The notes under the pieces are model-generated. The model was given only the letters and a program-made list of their open reading frames with translations. It made no database searches and was not told where the DNA came from. A program made the translations under genes and the position numbers. DNA of 64,000 bases from Podospora pseudocomata (lineage: Eukaryota > Ascomycota > Sordariomycetes > Sordariales > Podosporaceae): assembly GCF_035222375.1 (NCBI RefSeq), contig NW_026946366.1:2666001-2730000 (forward strand), given 5' to 3'. Positions within the stretch are counted from its first letter, which is position 1; each line of letters starts with the position of its first letter. Positions 35,389-48,593 of this stretch are shown piece by piece.

Positions 35389-37729
35389 GTTTGCTAATGT
35401 TGAGTCCCTTTTCGGGGGACTAGGACCGTACTTCTTTCCTGTCTACAAGTGGTAGATTTCTATGTATGTGTGGTATGTGGTGGTGGTGGAACAAGAAAAA
35501 AGGAGGTGGTTGTCGTCTGCTATCCCTCGGTTTCACAAGTTGCGCCCTCTGCTGGAATGTCGAACTTTCTTGCTTTCTTCTTGTTCCCCTCTCTCCCTTG
35601 AGCTGGCCGCAGCCTGGCGGTCACTATTGCTCGAACAGAAAAGGGTTGAATATTAGTTGGCCCTCTCCGGCCCTTTGCGCGGCGGCACCAAAAACGCGGC
35701 ACGAACAGTCTCGCGGGTCGTCGTTCGTCTCGATTTCTTTCTCTAGCGGCGGGAAGGGTTGCGGTTCGGTGCGGATAAGGTACAGATGCGCGTTGCTCAG
35801 GCGGTCGGTCGGTCGAAGCGCTCACGACAGAATAGAGTTTCTGCTGCCAAGCGAGCAGCAGTGTTTGGGTGCTTTGGGCTCTGTTGCAAAGAGTAGCAAC
35901 GGGTTCTCCTGGCGAGTGGAATTCTTCTCAAAAAAAGGCGGGAGTCGCAGTTTCGTGAAGGTCAAGCCTTAATGGACAGCTGACAGGGGTCTCGAGGGGC
36001 AACTGACGGGGGAGGCTCAGCGAATGGACGCGAATGAAGGGGCGTTGCGTCCCAGGGAGATGCCCGGCAGAGCCACAAGCACTCCGCTGAACTGTCTTGC
36101 GTTTCAGCGCCTAACTTGGGAAGGTGTGACGTTGGGACCTGGGCGGGACTTGACAAGGCGCCTGCTGATTGGGTCAAGCGCACCGTTTAAGGGGTTGAAA
36201 TGGAGGGGTGGAAAGCCTGTTTCTGTTTCTCTTGGATTGTGGGGTGCTTTTCTATCAACTATCCCAAAAGATCACCATCAACCTCAACTTGTAATCAAAT
36301 ATCTTGAGATGGGCCGAGTTGTCCTTTGGCAGCCCAGGCTCCGCATTTGACAGAGATCACAGGCATTGCTTGGCCAGCCTCAGCTGAGCTGAGGGAACCC
36401 ACGACTGAATCATTCACCCACATCCTCAACAAACACCAACAACAAGCAAGCAATCCGAGAGCCGCCCAGCGGCTGTGCAGTGCGGCAACCACAGAAACCG
36501 CCTCTTCCACACCTCACCCCTGCTCTGTTTTCACCAACCTGAAGATGCTGCCATGCACCCGCTGCGTTCCGCTCTCATTGCCGCTGCTGCACACCCCCAA
36601 AAGAAGCATCCAATTCGACAACCGGTCTTCACTCTGCGTTTGCGTTTCTGCAGTGCAACCATATGAATCCAACTTCAACCCCAACCCTCCAGCCTACCAA
36701 TCGATCAAGATTGAGCTTGTGATACACTATAGGATCCATCCATCTTATCTTCATTTGATCACATAGTAGCAGTCAGGTCGACAATCATCAACCCGCCAGG
36801 CCAGGCCAGAACTCCAGACCCAACCTGGGACTTCCCATTCCTCTGCCTTTCCATCCTTTATCTTCATGTAAGAGTACACCTGACAACGGTCTCGACTATC
36901 CCAACGGTGACCCCCTTCTTTAACCTCCCAACCCGCAGGTCAGCCCGGCCCCCAGGTCTAGGAAAATCCCGTGCTATTTTTATATTTTAACTTTTCCTCG
37001 TCTCGCACTCTTTGACATTGTGGAGGAACCAAAAGATCGGCCGTCTTGTCTGATGTCCTTGGGCCCCCCAATTGGAAACGGTTCCTTTACTTTGCATTGC
37101 TAGCAAAAAGTCAATCCAGACTCGCCGCATTTCCTCGTCCATTCAGGTATCCCCATTAGTATAAGCCACTCGTGCCACGAACACAGTGGCAACCGTGACT
37201 ATCAACACTAAGGCCAAGGCGTTTTAGCTTGACATTCTCCAACTCCAGAATTCGGTAGTGCGCAATAAATTCTGCAGAAAAAAATGTCGAGATTGGAAAC
37301 TACAACAACACCCTGCATTTTCTTAACCGCCAAGCATAGTGTTTCGAGCGTGTATTCGTACCCTCACCACGTAAGCCCTCCTTCAACGAATCCTAACTGG
37401 ACAAAGCACCCGCTCCAATCCTCAGCCATTACATTTAGCTTCCCCGTGTTCAACTGTTCAACGGCTTGGATGCATACTGCACATTCGACCAATTCACATG
37501 GTGATCCCGCCGGCTCGGATTCGGTACGACTCCCTCGCCTGGTTTCATATATGCTGCCAAAATATGCTCGTCACAAATTCCAATTTCCTCGCACGTCTTG
37601 AATATTCACAATGACAAAAAATGAGCAACAATAATATTCCGTTTTGATAAACCCCTTGCGTGCTCTACATACTATAACTCAGTCATATTATCCCACTCAG
37701 CCAACCATTTTGAAGATTTCAGTTTGCTG
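35389..37729. promoter_or_regulatory. Chitin synthase upstream region and SLY1 3' flank
   Basis: 2.3 kb between two minus-strand genes. The chitin-synthase-proximal half is GC-rich with a GGTCGGTCGGTCG-like repeat at about 35803. The distal half is AT-richer. No coding unit is supported. Confidence 0.4.
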
Positions 37730-40269
37730 CTAAGAAATCTCCTTCCCAAGCCTGTTCAGCTCCTCGGTGATAAACTGCCCGGCATTAATCAGTTCACTTG
37801 CACCGTACAAAACTCTCTTCTTGACCTTATCACCGCTCGTGGCTCCTCTCGCAGCCCACTCCTGCAAGTTGCCATACTCATCCATGGACCCGCCGCCCAC
37901 CATGAACACCAGCGCCTCCGAGAACCCCTGTCTTCGCTGTCCAAAGCTTGCCCCCATTCCAGGAGCGCCTCCAGGACCGCCGGGTAGCCCACCGGGTGCC
38001 CCGCCTTGAGTTGCCGCCCGGACCGGTTGTGGCATCGTCCCTCTCGCGTTTGCGCTCCGGGGATCAAAGTAGAGGTAGTGCTCCGTCTTGGCAATGGCCG
38101 ATGAGCTGGCCGCCGAAGGGTCCATGATGGATTCGGTGATCTTGGTTACTGTAAGATCACGGTCCACGGGCAAGAAGTTCTTGATGCCGCCGAGGAGAGA
38201 GGCAACATTGGATGAAAGGGCGTTGGTCGGCACGCCAGTCTCCTTGAGTCTGTCAGTAAGACGGGTGGAGATCGCCGAGAAGCGGTTGAAAAGGTCTGAA
38301 GAGCCAGATTGCTGGCCAGTTGACTGCTGGTTGCTGATGGTAGTGAGCTGTGTCATTTTGGTGGTTGCTCGGACTCTGTGTCTGAAGTTAGAAGCTTGCT
38401 ACGTGTGATGATAAGATCGGGAACTCCTTACTGTCTGATGTAAGCCAGGCATGTCTTGTCACAACCAGCACCGACCAAGGCCTCTTCGAACTGTTGCCAT
38501 TCCGGCCTGGACACGTCCTGCTCCGTGCTGAGGAACCAGATAATAAACAGACGGAGCTTGTCTGTTGGTTGACCCTTGTCGTCTGTTCTGATCATTTCCA
38601 AGATCTGGGCCTTGGTCTGCTTGGCCACCTCCTCTTCTAGCTGGAAATAGTTGTCCAGCTTGCGGTTTTGAATTTCCTGCAAAATAGCGGCAAGAATGTT
38701 CATGTGCATATCCAACGTGGCCTTGCGTTCTCGAAGCTCGGGAAGCAGCGTGATGGCTGCTTTGAGATGTTGCGCACTGGCACTGGTATCATTTTGCAGA
38801 TCTTCAAAGTCCGTGACTCCAGTCTTCTTGGTGATGGCTTCTGCCTCTTCCTTGTACTTGGTGAGCTCGGCATCAATGTCTTCGGCCACCTGAGGGAATG
38901 GGAGGCAGGCATTCTTGGCCCAGAAAAAGTCATTGGCGGCCAAATCGTAGCTTTTGTTGGTTGTGCCTTTGGCGGGGTTGTTGGAGTCCACGGGGGTCTC
39001 GATCGTAATGCGGTTCAGCTCAGACCTGAAGACGTCGAAACACAAGCTCTGGTAGGTCCAGGAGTGAGAAAGCATGGGGATCAAGTCCACGTTGCGATCA
39101 AGGATGATTAGTACAGGTCTTGACGTGGGTGTTCCCGCCGCCACGCCTGGTGTTCGTGATTGAGAAGAAAACAGGTTGTCTTTGGAGTTCAAAACGTGGT
39201 CCCGGAGCTTGCGGTCAAGTCTTTGAGCTATCACCTCAGCTGCAGCACCTTTTGGACAACGAATCTGTAAGAGCAAACGATTAGCATGCTTCCTCAGGCT
39301 TACAGTTGTTTTCTTGGCGGTAGACTTGGTGTTGGAGAACCTACAACTGGGATTACACCTAGAGAAACTACAGTTAGCCAACCAGCGCAATAACACCACA
39401 TCAAAGTTGGTGAAAACATACCTAACGTCACCACAACACTAAACAACCCACTGACAATGCGATCTACTACACGATCCAGCTCTTCGTCGTTTGTCTTGGC
39501 ACTGTTCAGGGCCCAGTATGTGTGTTGCTTTTGCATCCCTAGACTGAAGAGATCTGGTTCTGTGACGATAAAGTTGAGATACTGGTCGTAGATCTGTGCG
39601 ATCTGTTCTGATGTTTCCGTGACAGCTGTTTGCGCAGCGAAGTCTTCCAACAGCGGCCGTGGGATCGAGGAGAGGAAGTTGACATAGACAGAGCTGTAGA
39701 GCCCATTCTTGAGGTCCCTCGTGATCGCCTCGAGGTTTGCGGGTGTGGGCTCGACGAGATATATCGCTGGTACATCGGGAATTTTGGCTCTGTTGGCTGA
39801 AATGTGCCTACACCAACAGTTAGCTACAGGTCGCCTTGGTTATTGGAAATGGTCCGCAACACACATATGCATCGTCACACCCAGTGACCGCAGGTCCGAC
39901 ACTTGGAGTACTGGACTGATGACATCACGGCCAAGGTCCTGAAAGAGACAAAGCTGTTAGCCTCTTGCCAGAGTTATAAGCTTGAGGAGAGGTGCCAGCT
40001 TACGTCAAACACAAGGACCTTCCAGATAGGCGTTCCGTCCTTCAGTATAGGAGCCACGGGCAGGCCATTGGCATTGATTTCGTCGCCTTCGCTGAGCTCG
40101 AGAGCTTCATTTAAGTTGAGGATCTTTCTGATCGAGACTAAGTTGCACAGGGCAAGTCAGACATGATGGTCAAGTCGAGCGCAGCCAATGATTACAACAG
40201 TGACAGAAAAAGAGGAATGAGCATACGGATCTGCTTATCGCGAAGCGCATTGCCCCGCGCCGCCGCCAT
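37730..40269 (-). CDS. sly1: Sly1, Sec1/Munc18-family ER-Golgi SNARE regulator
   Basis: Seven exons on the minus strand, 40269-40227, 40137-40004, 39938-39865, 39807-39422, 39358-39345, 39264-38432 and 38381-37730, give 711 residues, the expected Sly1 length. Key stretches: LRDKQI then RKILNLNEALEL (N-terminus), PIWKVLVFD, KIPDVPAIYLVEPTP, IYDQYLNFIVTEPDLFSL, VIPVIRCPKGAAAEVIAQRL, SRPVLIILDRNVDLIPMLSH with WTYQ, and near the end ALVFMVGGGSMDEYGNLQEW. The fifth exon is only 14 nt. It restores VVVTLGVIPVIRCPK and is bounded by GTATGT and GTAGGT donors. Sly1 binds the syntaxin Sed5 and promotes SNARE assembly in ER-Golgi and intra-Golgi traffic. A Gly/Pro/Ala-rich loop (GGAPGGLPGGPGGAPG) lies in the C-terminal third. 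Confidence 0.95.
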
Positions 40270-42892
40270 GATTGTGACCTCCAACCTGTTGATACTGTGT
40301 ACTGTATTCCAAGCTGCTGCTATCTCCCCTTTCCTGTCTTTTATTGGCTTCGGCCTCGAGTTCGAACGATTGGGACGGCGCACGCTCCGGCTTCAAGCTG
40401 GCTGTGGGTGATGTGGATGTGCAGGGAGCTGTGCTATACTTGGTAGTCGTCGAGGATCAGCTGTGTTGTCTTGTTCTTGGTGAAGTGTAATCGAAGTTCA
40501 TTCCTTTGCTAGGTTTACATGCTCAGGTGTCAGTGTCGGCGTCGGCCACATGTTCGAAGCTTGCCCCCACAATGAATTTCATGGACACCTTTACGTCCAC
40601 TCCTGGAACTTGGGGGCCACTGTCATAAGGCAGTACCGTACCTGCCTGGAGCACTGCAGTTCGGTGACGGTCCGGCTATGGGGAAGATACAGTTGCCAGT
40701 CTTCTGCAGCCAGGTGCCGCCTCGGTGAGATGGTGACCGATTGAGGGGGTCGATCCGATTTAGATTGGCTGACAAGGTCTTTCCGCCACATGCACGGACC
40801 AGCCGCCAGCCAGCCAGCCACGCCCAGCCCTTTAATGGCACCAGCAGCTGGCTTTGCGCGACGCAGAGCCAACTTTTCTCTTTCAACGACATCCCGTGGC
40901 TCTGTTCCCAAAACCTCTTCTCAACCCAAACGGAAATCCCCAACAATTCTCCTAACTGCCTTACTGGGTGTTGCGCGCTCAAGTCACGGCTTTTTCATAC
41001 TCACTCCTCCATTCCAGCCCACTCGTATAGGCAATTCTGGGCCTGGACAGAGATTTGGAGCGTTGTTTAATTTCGGCGCCCGTCGATTCGCTCTCACTTC
41101 TTCATCACACTACAGACGCGTCGGCCTGCTTTTTAATCATTTGAAATTAGTCCAGCCCTGGGTTTTCTGTCTAGATATACGCGGAAAATGTTGTAAGGCG
41201 CCGGGCAGGCTCTGCTAACGAGACGTACGTCGCCTGCGAAAGGACGGTGGTGATGACGTGTCTCTGCCACACAACACCGCGGAAGGGATTTGTGTTGCAA
41301 ACACTGCTGGACACACAAGACACAGCTACAACAAAGGGTATGCATAAACTCATCCGTCCCCCCAAAATTTCCACAAGAAGACTTGAGCAAGCAGCTGGAT
41401 GTTGTATCTCCCTTATCGGCCATGAAAGAATACCTGGAAGTGCCTGTTCAATCACGCAGTCTGGATTCCGCAGCCGGCGATCTGCAGTGCGGACTCCGAA
41501 GGACTTGCGAAGAGCGACGGCAGCCAACGTGGAGCGGTGGCTACAGAGGAGGGCCGTTATCTGACTGCAAGTAACACTTAAACTCCTGTCATGGGACCAA
41601 GTGCAGAACACGCGATGGAGAGCAACCACAGCAGCAGAGAGAGCAGACGGGACAGCCACTGGCAATAATTCAATGTCACAGTCGTCGGCCCATCCATCCC
41701 TGGTTAATTGTCCCATGCACAAATCCAGATCTTCTCTGGCTTGCAGAAGAGCAGAAGCACCTGATGGCCGAGCTGCTGCGGGGCATCCTGAGGTGCGCTG
41801 TGCTCCCGGCCTTCTGGCTTCTGGGAGAGGGGCACTTTCAGGGGGGTCCCCGCCCAGCCCACCTCACACCCACACACACCTACAGACACACACAACACAC
41901 ACCATGGAATCATCTCTTACCCTTGAGATCGGACTGATGAATGATGGCCACCAGAAAATGGGAGGAATCTGTTCTGCAAGACACTGCCTGTCTGAAATGC
42001 AGTCCATCCATCAAGGACATCATCTTCCGGTTTGCCCGGTTGGTTCCAGCCATTGGGAAAATTAAGCCCTGGGCGCAAATAGTCACCCGGCATTCCGAGA
42101 TCAGTCACTCAACACACCACAGCACCACGGCCCGGACAGAGAGGCCAGCATCGACGTCGCGGAACCACTGCCCGACACACTGGACACAGACAGGCCGGTC
42201 TCGAGAATCAGCTTAGCGACCCTCGGTTGCGACTGCGATAAAATGACTATTGAATCAACACAGAACCGTCTCTGAGTCTCTCATGATACCGTATTGTCCC
42301 TCGCCTTCTCTCGCCGTGGTCTGCTGGCTGCTGGCTGCTGGTGTGGTGGTGGTGGTGTTCTCTGGTGTTGCAGGCTGCTCTCTGCTCTTCCTGGGTTGGA
42401 TGGTGGCTCTCTTGGCTCGGAGGATGGAGATACTCTCCAGTCGTTGGCTGCTTTTTGCTCACGTCGCACAATGGCGCATTGTTTTTTTGCCGGGATCTTT
42501 GTTGGTGCTGCAGGTTGACTGACACTTTTCCGCTTTAGACACATCGCACTAGTCCGAATTCAGAAACGCCCCATACACAACTCGCTGCATGCACTTAACC
42601 GATTTGTGAACCTCTCCTTTCGTTCGTTTTGTTGCAAAATACCCGATTTCACGAATCCCGATTCTTCTATCCAAGTGCTTCACTTCCACCATCACCAGTT
42701 GTCCAACTACCGATATTACGACTGAGGTTTCGAAGAGTTTGAACGACTTTTTTTTCGATCGAAGCCGATATCACCATTGTTGGTGGCTATTTCACGATTT
42801 CCGCCAAGTCCCACCTGTCAAATCGTTTAGTTGCATATAGGTTGCCGAGTCACGTGGCACCCCTTTTTGCCTCGTCAACCTGAAGGAGGACC
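40270..42892. promoter_or_regulatory. Divergent region SLY1 / PNUTS-like gene
   Basis: 2.6 kb between divergent starts with no supportable gene. A CA-rich microsatellite lies at about 41868-41902. Near 42335-42360 there is a short GGTGGT repeat. The last 300 bases before 42893 are a pyrimidine-rich leader. Confidence 0.4.
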
Positions 42893-45800
42893 ATGGACCA
42901 AAGCCATGGCCACGACAGTGGCATGCCGGACTGGGACCCCAATGCCTTTATATCTAATGACACATGGGATCATCAGTTCATGAACCCGAATTTGGGCTTT
43001 GATCAACCTAACGGAGGCGACCACAGCTTCCAGAACACAGAGTACCTCGGTTCGGCACCAATACACCCGCAGCTCTCTGGTGCTGCTGAGTTTCGGGATT
43101 TTGATCCGTATCTATCACAACACAACCCTGGCAACTTGTGGTCGAACTCCAGTCAGACGGAAGCCCAGTATGGACAGGATTCAGCGATCGACCCCTCATT
43201 CTATCAAGAACAACATCAGCATCATGCAAGAGAGCCAAACCCGACCACCAACAGCCGGTTCGCCCTCAACGTTCCCCAAAACGATGACTTTGGCTCTCAT
43301 CTGCATGCCCCGAACAACCAGGAGGCGACTCACAGCCTTCTTGATACACCCGAACCCACACAAAATGCCTATGCTCAGAATTCCATGCCCCAATGGCATA
43401 ATCAGGTAGCTGCAAGTTATGCCCCTGGCCACCAGTATGAGAACCCACTTGCTGTATCTCAGGCGGCAACTCTCACTCCACCAGTTCAAAACGGCTCCCC
43501 TTCTCCGTTTGGCTCTGCCCGCAACACCGCTGCGCAATATCAGCCAGAGGTACCGCCGGTACACCGCCAACATCAGCAACACCACCCTCAAATTCAACAG
43601 CAACATCAAGCTGTCAATGCTAGGTCTGTTCATCCTCAGTTTGCTGCGGGCATTAATGGGCAACCACAACAGCAGCAGCAGCATATGCCTGTTAACCAGC
43701 TGCCCATGTCCGGTGTTGGCAGCCCCCATGTATCACCCCAGCCACAGCCTGCCCAGAAAGCCATGGGACATCAACTGGCGCAACAAGCCCCGCGCTCCCA
43801 GCAAATGCCACAACAGATGGCCCAACATCTGTCTCCACAAGTACCGCACCAGCTATCGCCACATGTATCACAACCCCAGCAGGTGCCTCAGCAAGCGGTC
43901 CAACAAAATCCATTCCCCAAGCAAATCGAGCGCGCTCAGCAGCATCAAAGCGCCTCCATTCAATCTCCTCAGTCTGTTCCTGCTCAGCAGCCGATAAGTC
44001 AGCCTATCATCAGTCACTCACCACAGCCTCAACAGGGTTTGCCTCATCACCAGTTGCAGCAGCAGCAGCAACATCATTTCGTAGTGCAACAAGCGGCGTC
44101 TCCGCAGGGTCAAAAGCGGCCGTCCGATGCCCAACTTGTGTCTGCCATTGCAGCCAAAAAGGCCAGAATAGTATCTGCGGGACCAGCCATCTCGAACTCG
44201 CCCTTGCCAGTGCAGTCCCAGCCAGTGTTGTTCCAACTACCAGTGCCGGTGCAACAACGACCGCGCAATCTTGAGCCTGCTCCGCCGGTTTGCACCATCA
44301 ACTTTGAAGACACCAAGCTTCTGGAATCTATTCGGGATCAAGATACGCTTAGGTTCCCTGGTGTTCCTAATATCGTGATCGGCGCGGAGCCGGTTAAGCT
44401 GAAGAGGAGCCCTCCAACAAAACGATATGTGACCCTCACTGCGAGACCTGGAAAGGCACCTCTCTTCCCTGGGATTGCTCGCGGCTGGATCATGGCTGAG
44501 AGTTTGGCTAACCACAACGAAGCCTACAAGAATGCAAAGACTGACGAGGAACGGTATCAGGCCGATACTCGACTTGATGTGGAGATGGCTAGGGCGGGCT
44601 GTGAAATGCCGGTGGAATGGATGAAGAAAGTGCTCAAAGAGCATTTGGGACCTAGGGTAAGGAAACCCTGTGTTAATCTGTTTTTCTCTATCGTTTGGAC
44701 TGTGCTGACCTCAATATTTTGCGTAGGCTGCTCTTCCAGCTCCGCCACCCGAGCCAAAAAAGACGCTTATCAACGCGACTGAGAAAGTTCGGCTTCACCC
44801 TGCTCATCTGGTGAACAAGGGCTTGTTCGAAAAGGTCAATAACGAGTATTATCTATATGTGCTTGAAATTGCGTCTTCGTTGAGAGATGTACTCACTCGG
44901 CTCAAGAACCCCAACCAATCTGAGCCCAGAGAGACCAGAGATCCAGCAGAGCTGAAGCTGAGGCTCGAGCAGGCAATTGTGGCGGGGATCACATACGGTC
45001 ATGATCAGGTGTTGGCAGAGTTGATCGTTGGGACTATCCCTGGGACTGCTGAGAAGAAGCAACCAGTAAAGAAGCAACATTTGGCAGTGGTGTTGTGCAA
45101 CTTGGTCATCAAGTTTTATAACGCCGGTGAACTAAACTCGTCGCTGACCAAGGCAATCTTGAAGCTCTTCACTAGGTTCACAACCATGACAATGAAGCTG
45201 CTGACCCTGGTAAAGATGAAGCAGATCAAAGGCGTGGTGGGGAAGAAGGGCGACGACGAGACAAAAGCACTGGTTGCTCGCATTTTCGAAATCGCAGAGA
45301 GCAACCCAAGTGAATCAAGCGACAGCGAGAGCGACGCCGACTCTGACGCGCAAGAACCTAGTGGAAAAGCTAGCGGGGCGTCAAAGCAGAAGGACAGCAA
45401 GAAACTGTCCAAGGAGGGCTCAGCTTCAACCAGCTCCAAGTCAACAAACGCAATTTCTGGCAGCGACTCCAAAAAGTTGCCCCCCACAACGTTAGCTTCC
45501 AAAATGGCTAAACCCAACAGCGACATCAAAAAATTGCCTGCAACCTCAGTGTCCAAGACGATGGGGCCTAATATTAGTGAGGTGAAGAAGAAGGTATCAT
45601 CGTCAGCCTCGCTGCCTGCTGGACTCAAACGTTCGCGTGAAGATGATGCTGCTGGCGAGTCGCGCTCTTCTAAGAAGGCGGCGACTGAAAGTAGCACTTC
45701 CTCCGCTGCTGGCATAAAACCTCCGCCGTCATTGTTGTCTGGTAGTAAACTGCCTGCTGCCAACAAGGCTGCCGCCGCCAAACCTGCCACCACTGGTGCT

Positions 45801-47927
45801 TCGTCTACAACAGCAACAAGCTCCCAACCTAAAGCCCGGTCTGCCCTCCTGCTTCCTGGAAAAACCCGCCCACTCACAAAGCCCGCACCCACCAAGCCTG
45901 AGCCTCCCAAGCCCATTGTCAAGCCTGTCGAGTCCAAGGCTCCAGTGGCAAAGGTTACCAAGCCTAGAGCTACCGAGACTCCCAAGGAGAGCTCGTCATC
46001 TAGATCTGCCTTCTCTGCTTTGATGGATGAAATTCACCAGCCCAAGAAGGTCAACACGCCAGTTCTGCCCACCAAGGCCACTCCAGAGGTTCCGTTGAAC
46101 GAGACTCCTGAGGAGCGCAAGCGTCGTCTGCGGAAGGAAGAGCGACGTGCACTGAGACTCAAGGTTACTTTCAAGCCTGGCGATAATCTGGTACAGATCC
46201 GCGAGTTTGCTCGTGAGCCCGAGGAAATCGAGAATAGTGCCAAGATGGCCGGTGGCGCCAACAAGTACGACGAAGCCGAGAGCTTCCGTAAGGTCAATAG
46301 CAAACTCGGCATCAGAGCCCACGAAATCGAGGACCGCGACTGGGAGACACCCGTTGCTATTGACTTTTCCCACATCCCTGCCGACAAACGTACCGAAACT
46401 TTTGAGACTCGCGGTGGGCTTAAGACCTTTGAGACGGACGAGCAGCGCTTCATTGCCGAGCATGACCGCAACGAGTTGGTCGTGATTTACAACCACCTCA
46501 ACGACATACCTCCCACCCCACGTTCGCCACAATACGAGCCCAGCCTTAGCAGTTCCGGTTCCGAATTGCGCTTGCCTCTCGACACTCCTAACTACGACGA
46601 GATCAGAGTGCGCGCTGATGAGTGCAGAAAGTTCGGCACCCGCCAAGCTTCCCGCTTTGCGCAAGGCCGCCTCGAAAGCAAGACACAAGCTGAGAGAGTG
46701 CAGGCAAAAGCCAAGTCGGTCCAACAAGATCCCAATACATTCTACAGCCCGACAACTGCTGTTAGTCGCGATCAAGGGACCTACGAGGTTATTGATTCGG
46801 ATCGCCTCAAGAATTGGAGAGATCCCAACCCGCTTCCGGCTCCTGATCCAACCAAGACTTCAGAGGAAAGACTCGACGCCGTACTTAAGGCTTTGGATAT
46901 GCTAGTGAGAACCAACGTTGCTTCTGTGTCTGCTCGGAGAGCGCAAGTGACATCAGTCGCCCCTGCTCAAGCTAGTGCTCCTATGAGTGTGATTCCAGCG
47001 CAGGTTGCGGTGTCTGCGCAGCCTTCAGCCTCAACGCCAGCAGCTGCTCCTTCACAAACCGCAGCTGCTGCTCCCGATTATTCTGCGCAATGGGCTCAGT
47101 ACTATCAACAGCAAGCTCAGCAACAGGCTTGGTACAATCAGCAACAACAAGGCTCGGCACAGGCACCGGCATTTGCTGCTCCCCAAGCTCAACAGCAGGC
47201 GCCTGATGTCGCTGCCCTTCTCGCTCAGCTAGGTGGTCAAGCTGCTGCTTCTCAGCCAGCAGTTCAACCCCAAAACGCCCAGCTCCAGGCTGTTGTCGCC
47301 GCACTCGCTGGTAGCAACCAAGCCCAGGGCCCCGAACTCCAGGCCATCATGGCTGCGCTCGCCGGAAACAACCAGCCTCAAAATGCTCAGTATGTCGCCA
47401 ATCTAATGGAGTGGGCGCAGAGTCAATCTGGCGCCGCGAAGCCGACTTCAACAGCAGCCCCGACTGCCGCCTACAATGCTGCCGCCCACCCTAACTACCA
47501 AGCTCAGTCGAACTACGGCCAGCAACAGCAGCAGCACCAGGGCGGCTATGAGTCCCGCTCCTACAACCAGTCCAACCAAAGCCGTCCCGGCAACGACTTC
47601 TCCGCCTCCATGTACGACGACGAGGGATACGTCCCTCCTCCTGCGAACAACAACACTGGTGGCGGCAACTACGGCCGTGATCGTGATTGGGATAGTAATC
47701 GGGATGGTCCTGGCGGCGGCGGCGGTGGTGGCGGTGGTCGCCGTAACAAGAAGCACAAGAAGCACGGCGGTGGTCATCACGATAGGGACAGGGATAACAA
47801 CAACAAGGACGACGTCCCTGAGCACCTCCGTAATATCAACACCCGGCTTATCGGCACGAAGCAATGCGCATTTTATGCCAAGGGGACCTGCGCTAAAGGG
47901 GACAAGTGCACTTTTAGGCACGATTAA
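42893..47927 (+). CDS. CCCH zinc-finger protein with PNUTS/Ppn1-like architecture
   Basis: Exons 42893-44656 and 44727-47927 (70-nt intron) give 1654 residues. Residues 1-450 are Gln/His/Pro-rich and prion-like. A conserved block follows at about 465-590, then an all-helical region (about 615-730) that could be a TFIIS-N/LW-type domain, then a Ser/Lys/Pro-rich linker. K1067-V-T-F1070 fits the PP1-docking RVxF motif and is followed by an acidic/aromatic stretch (VQIREFAREPEE). The tail is Gln/Ala-rich, then RDRDWD, a Gly run, KKHKKHGGGHH, and a final CCCH finger C1635-X7-C1643-X5-C1649-X3-H1653. Helical domain, RVxF, Gly/His-rich region and terminal CCCH is the order in PNUTS (PPP1R10), which targets PP1 to RNA polymerase II termination; Ppn1 is the fission-yeast counterpart. 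The PNUTS assignment is an inference; the CCCH finger is certain. Confidence 0.85.
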
Positions 47928-48593
47928 TGGGGACAAGAACATTGTTCCAACATAATTCTTTCCTCTGTTATCGGTTTTATTGAGAAGCGGTGTCTTGGCA
48001 TGGGCATTGCATTATTGCATTATCAACGACGACGAAAATTTTTACACGGTTTTTTCTGCTTCCATTGGGGCAGTTGCTATTATCATAAAACTTCAGCGAA
48101 GTATTGCATTTTCGGCGCCAAGGGGGGATGCGTAATATAGTTCAGTGAGAAGGGGTTTCATACTTGTGACTGGTAGGGAATTGTGAGCAATTGTATTTAT
48201 ATGGGGTGGGGAACGGAGAGAGAGAAAGCGGAAAAGGAGGGTGGATTTTAGGTACACTAGGTTTACCTTACAGTATTTTAATCCATGAGTGATTACATTA
48301 CTTTGCTTGTTTTATTTTCTCGGGCTGACACGTTGCGACATTTGAGAGATTGTTACCATTTCTGTATTCTATTTTCGGAGCATCTCACAACAATTTCTGA
48401 GAGTTATGATCAGATTCTATAATCAAACCAAACGACTTCATGCTGTGACCTCTGTTTCCACTACACCAGGCTTCCAGTCCCCCCAAGCTAAATATGTGCA
48501 ATGATGAGTACCAACAGACAGACTCATTGATATCAATAAATGCCAGTCTTCCCAAAGCGCCAACATGCTTCCCCATGCTCAACCTCCTTCGCC
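47928..48593. other. Convergent intergenic region
   Basis: About 0.67 kb between the 3' ends of the PNUTS-like gene and the decarboxylase gene. AT-rich, with TATTGCATTATTGCATTAT near 48005. No gene is supported. Confidence 0.5.

Noticed and set aside
41868-41905. ACACAC run as a CRISPR-like or tandem functional repeat
   Set aside because: A simple CA microsatellite without spacers. CRISPR is not expected in a nuclear fungal genome.
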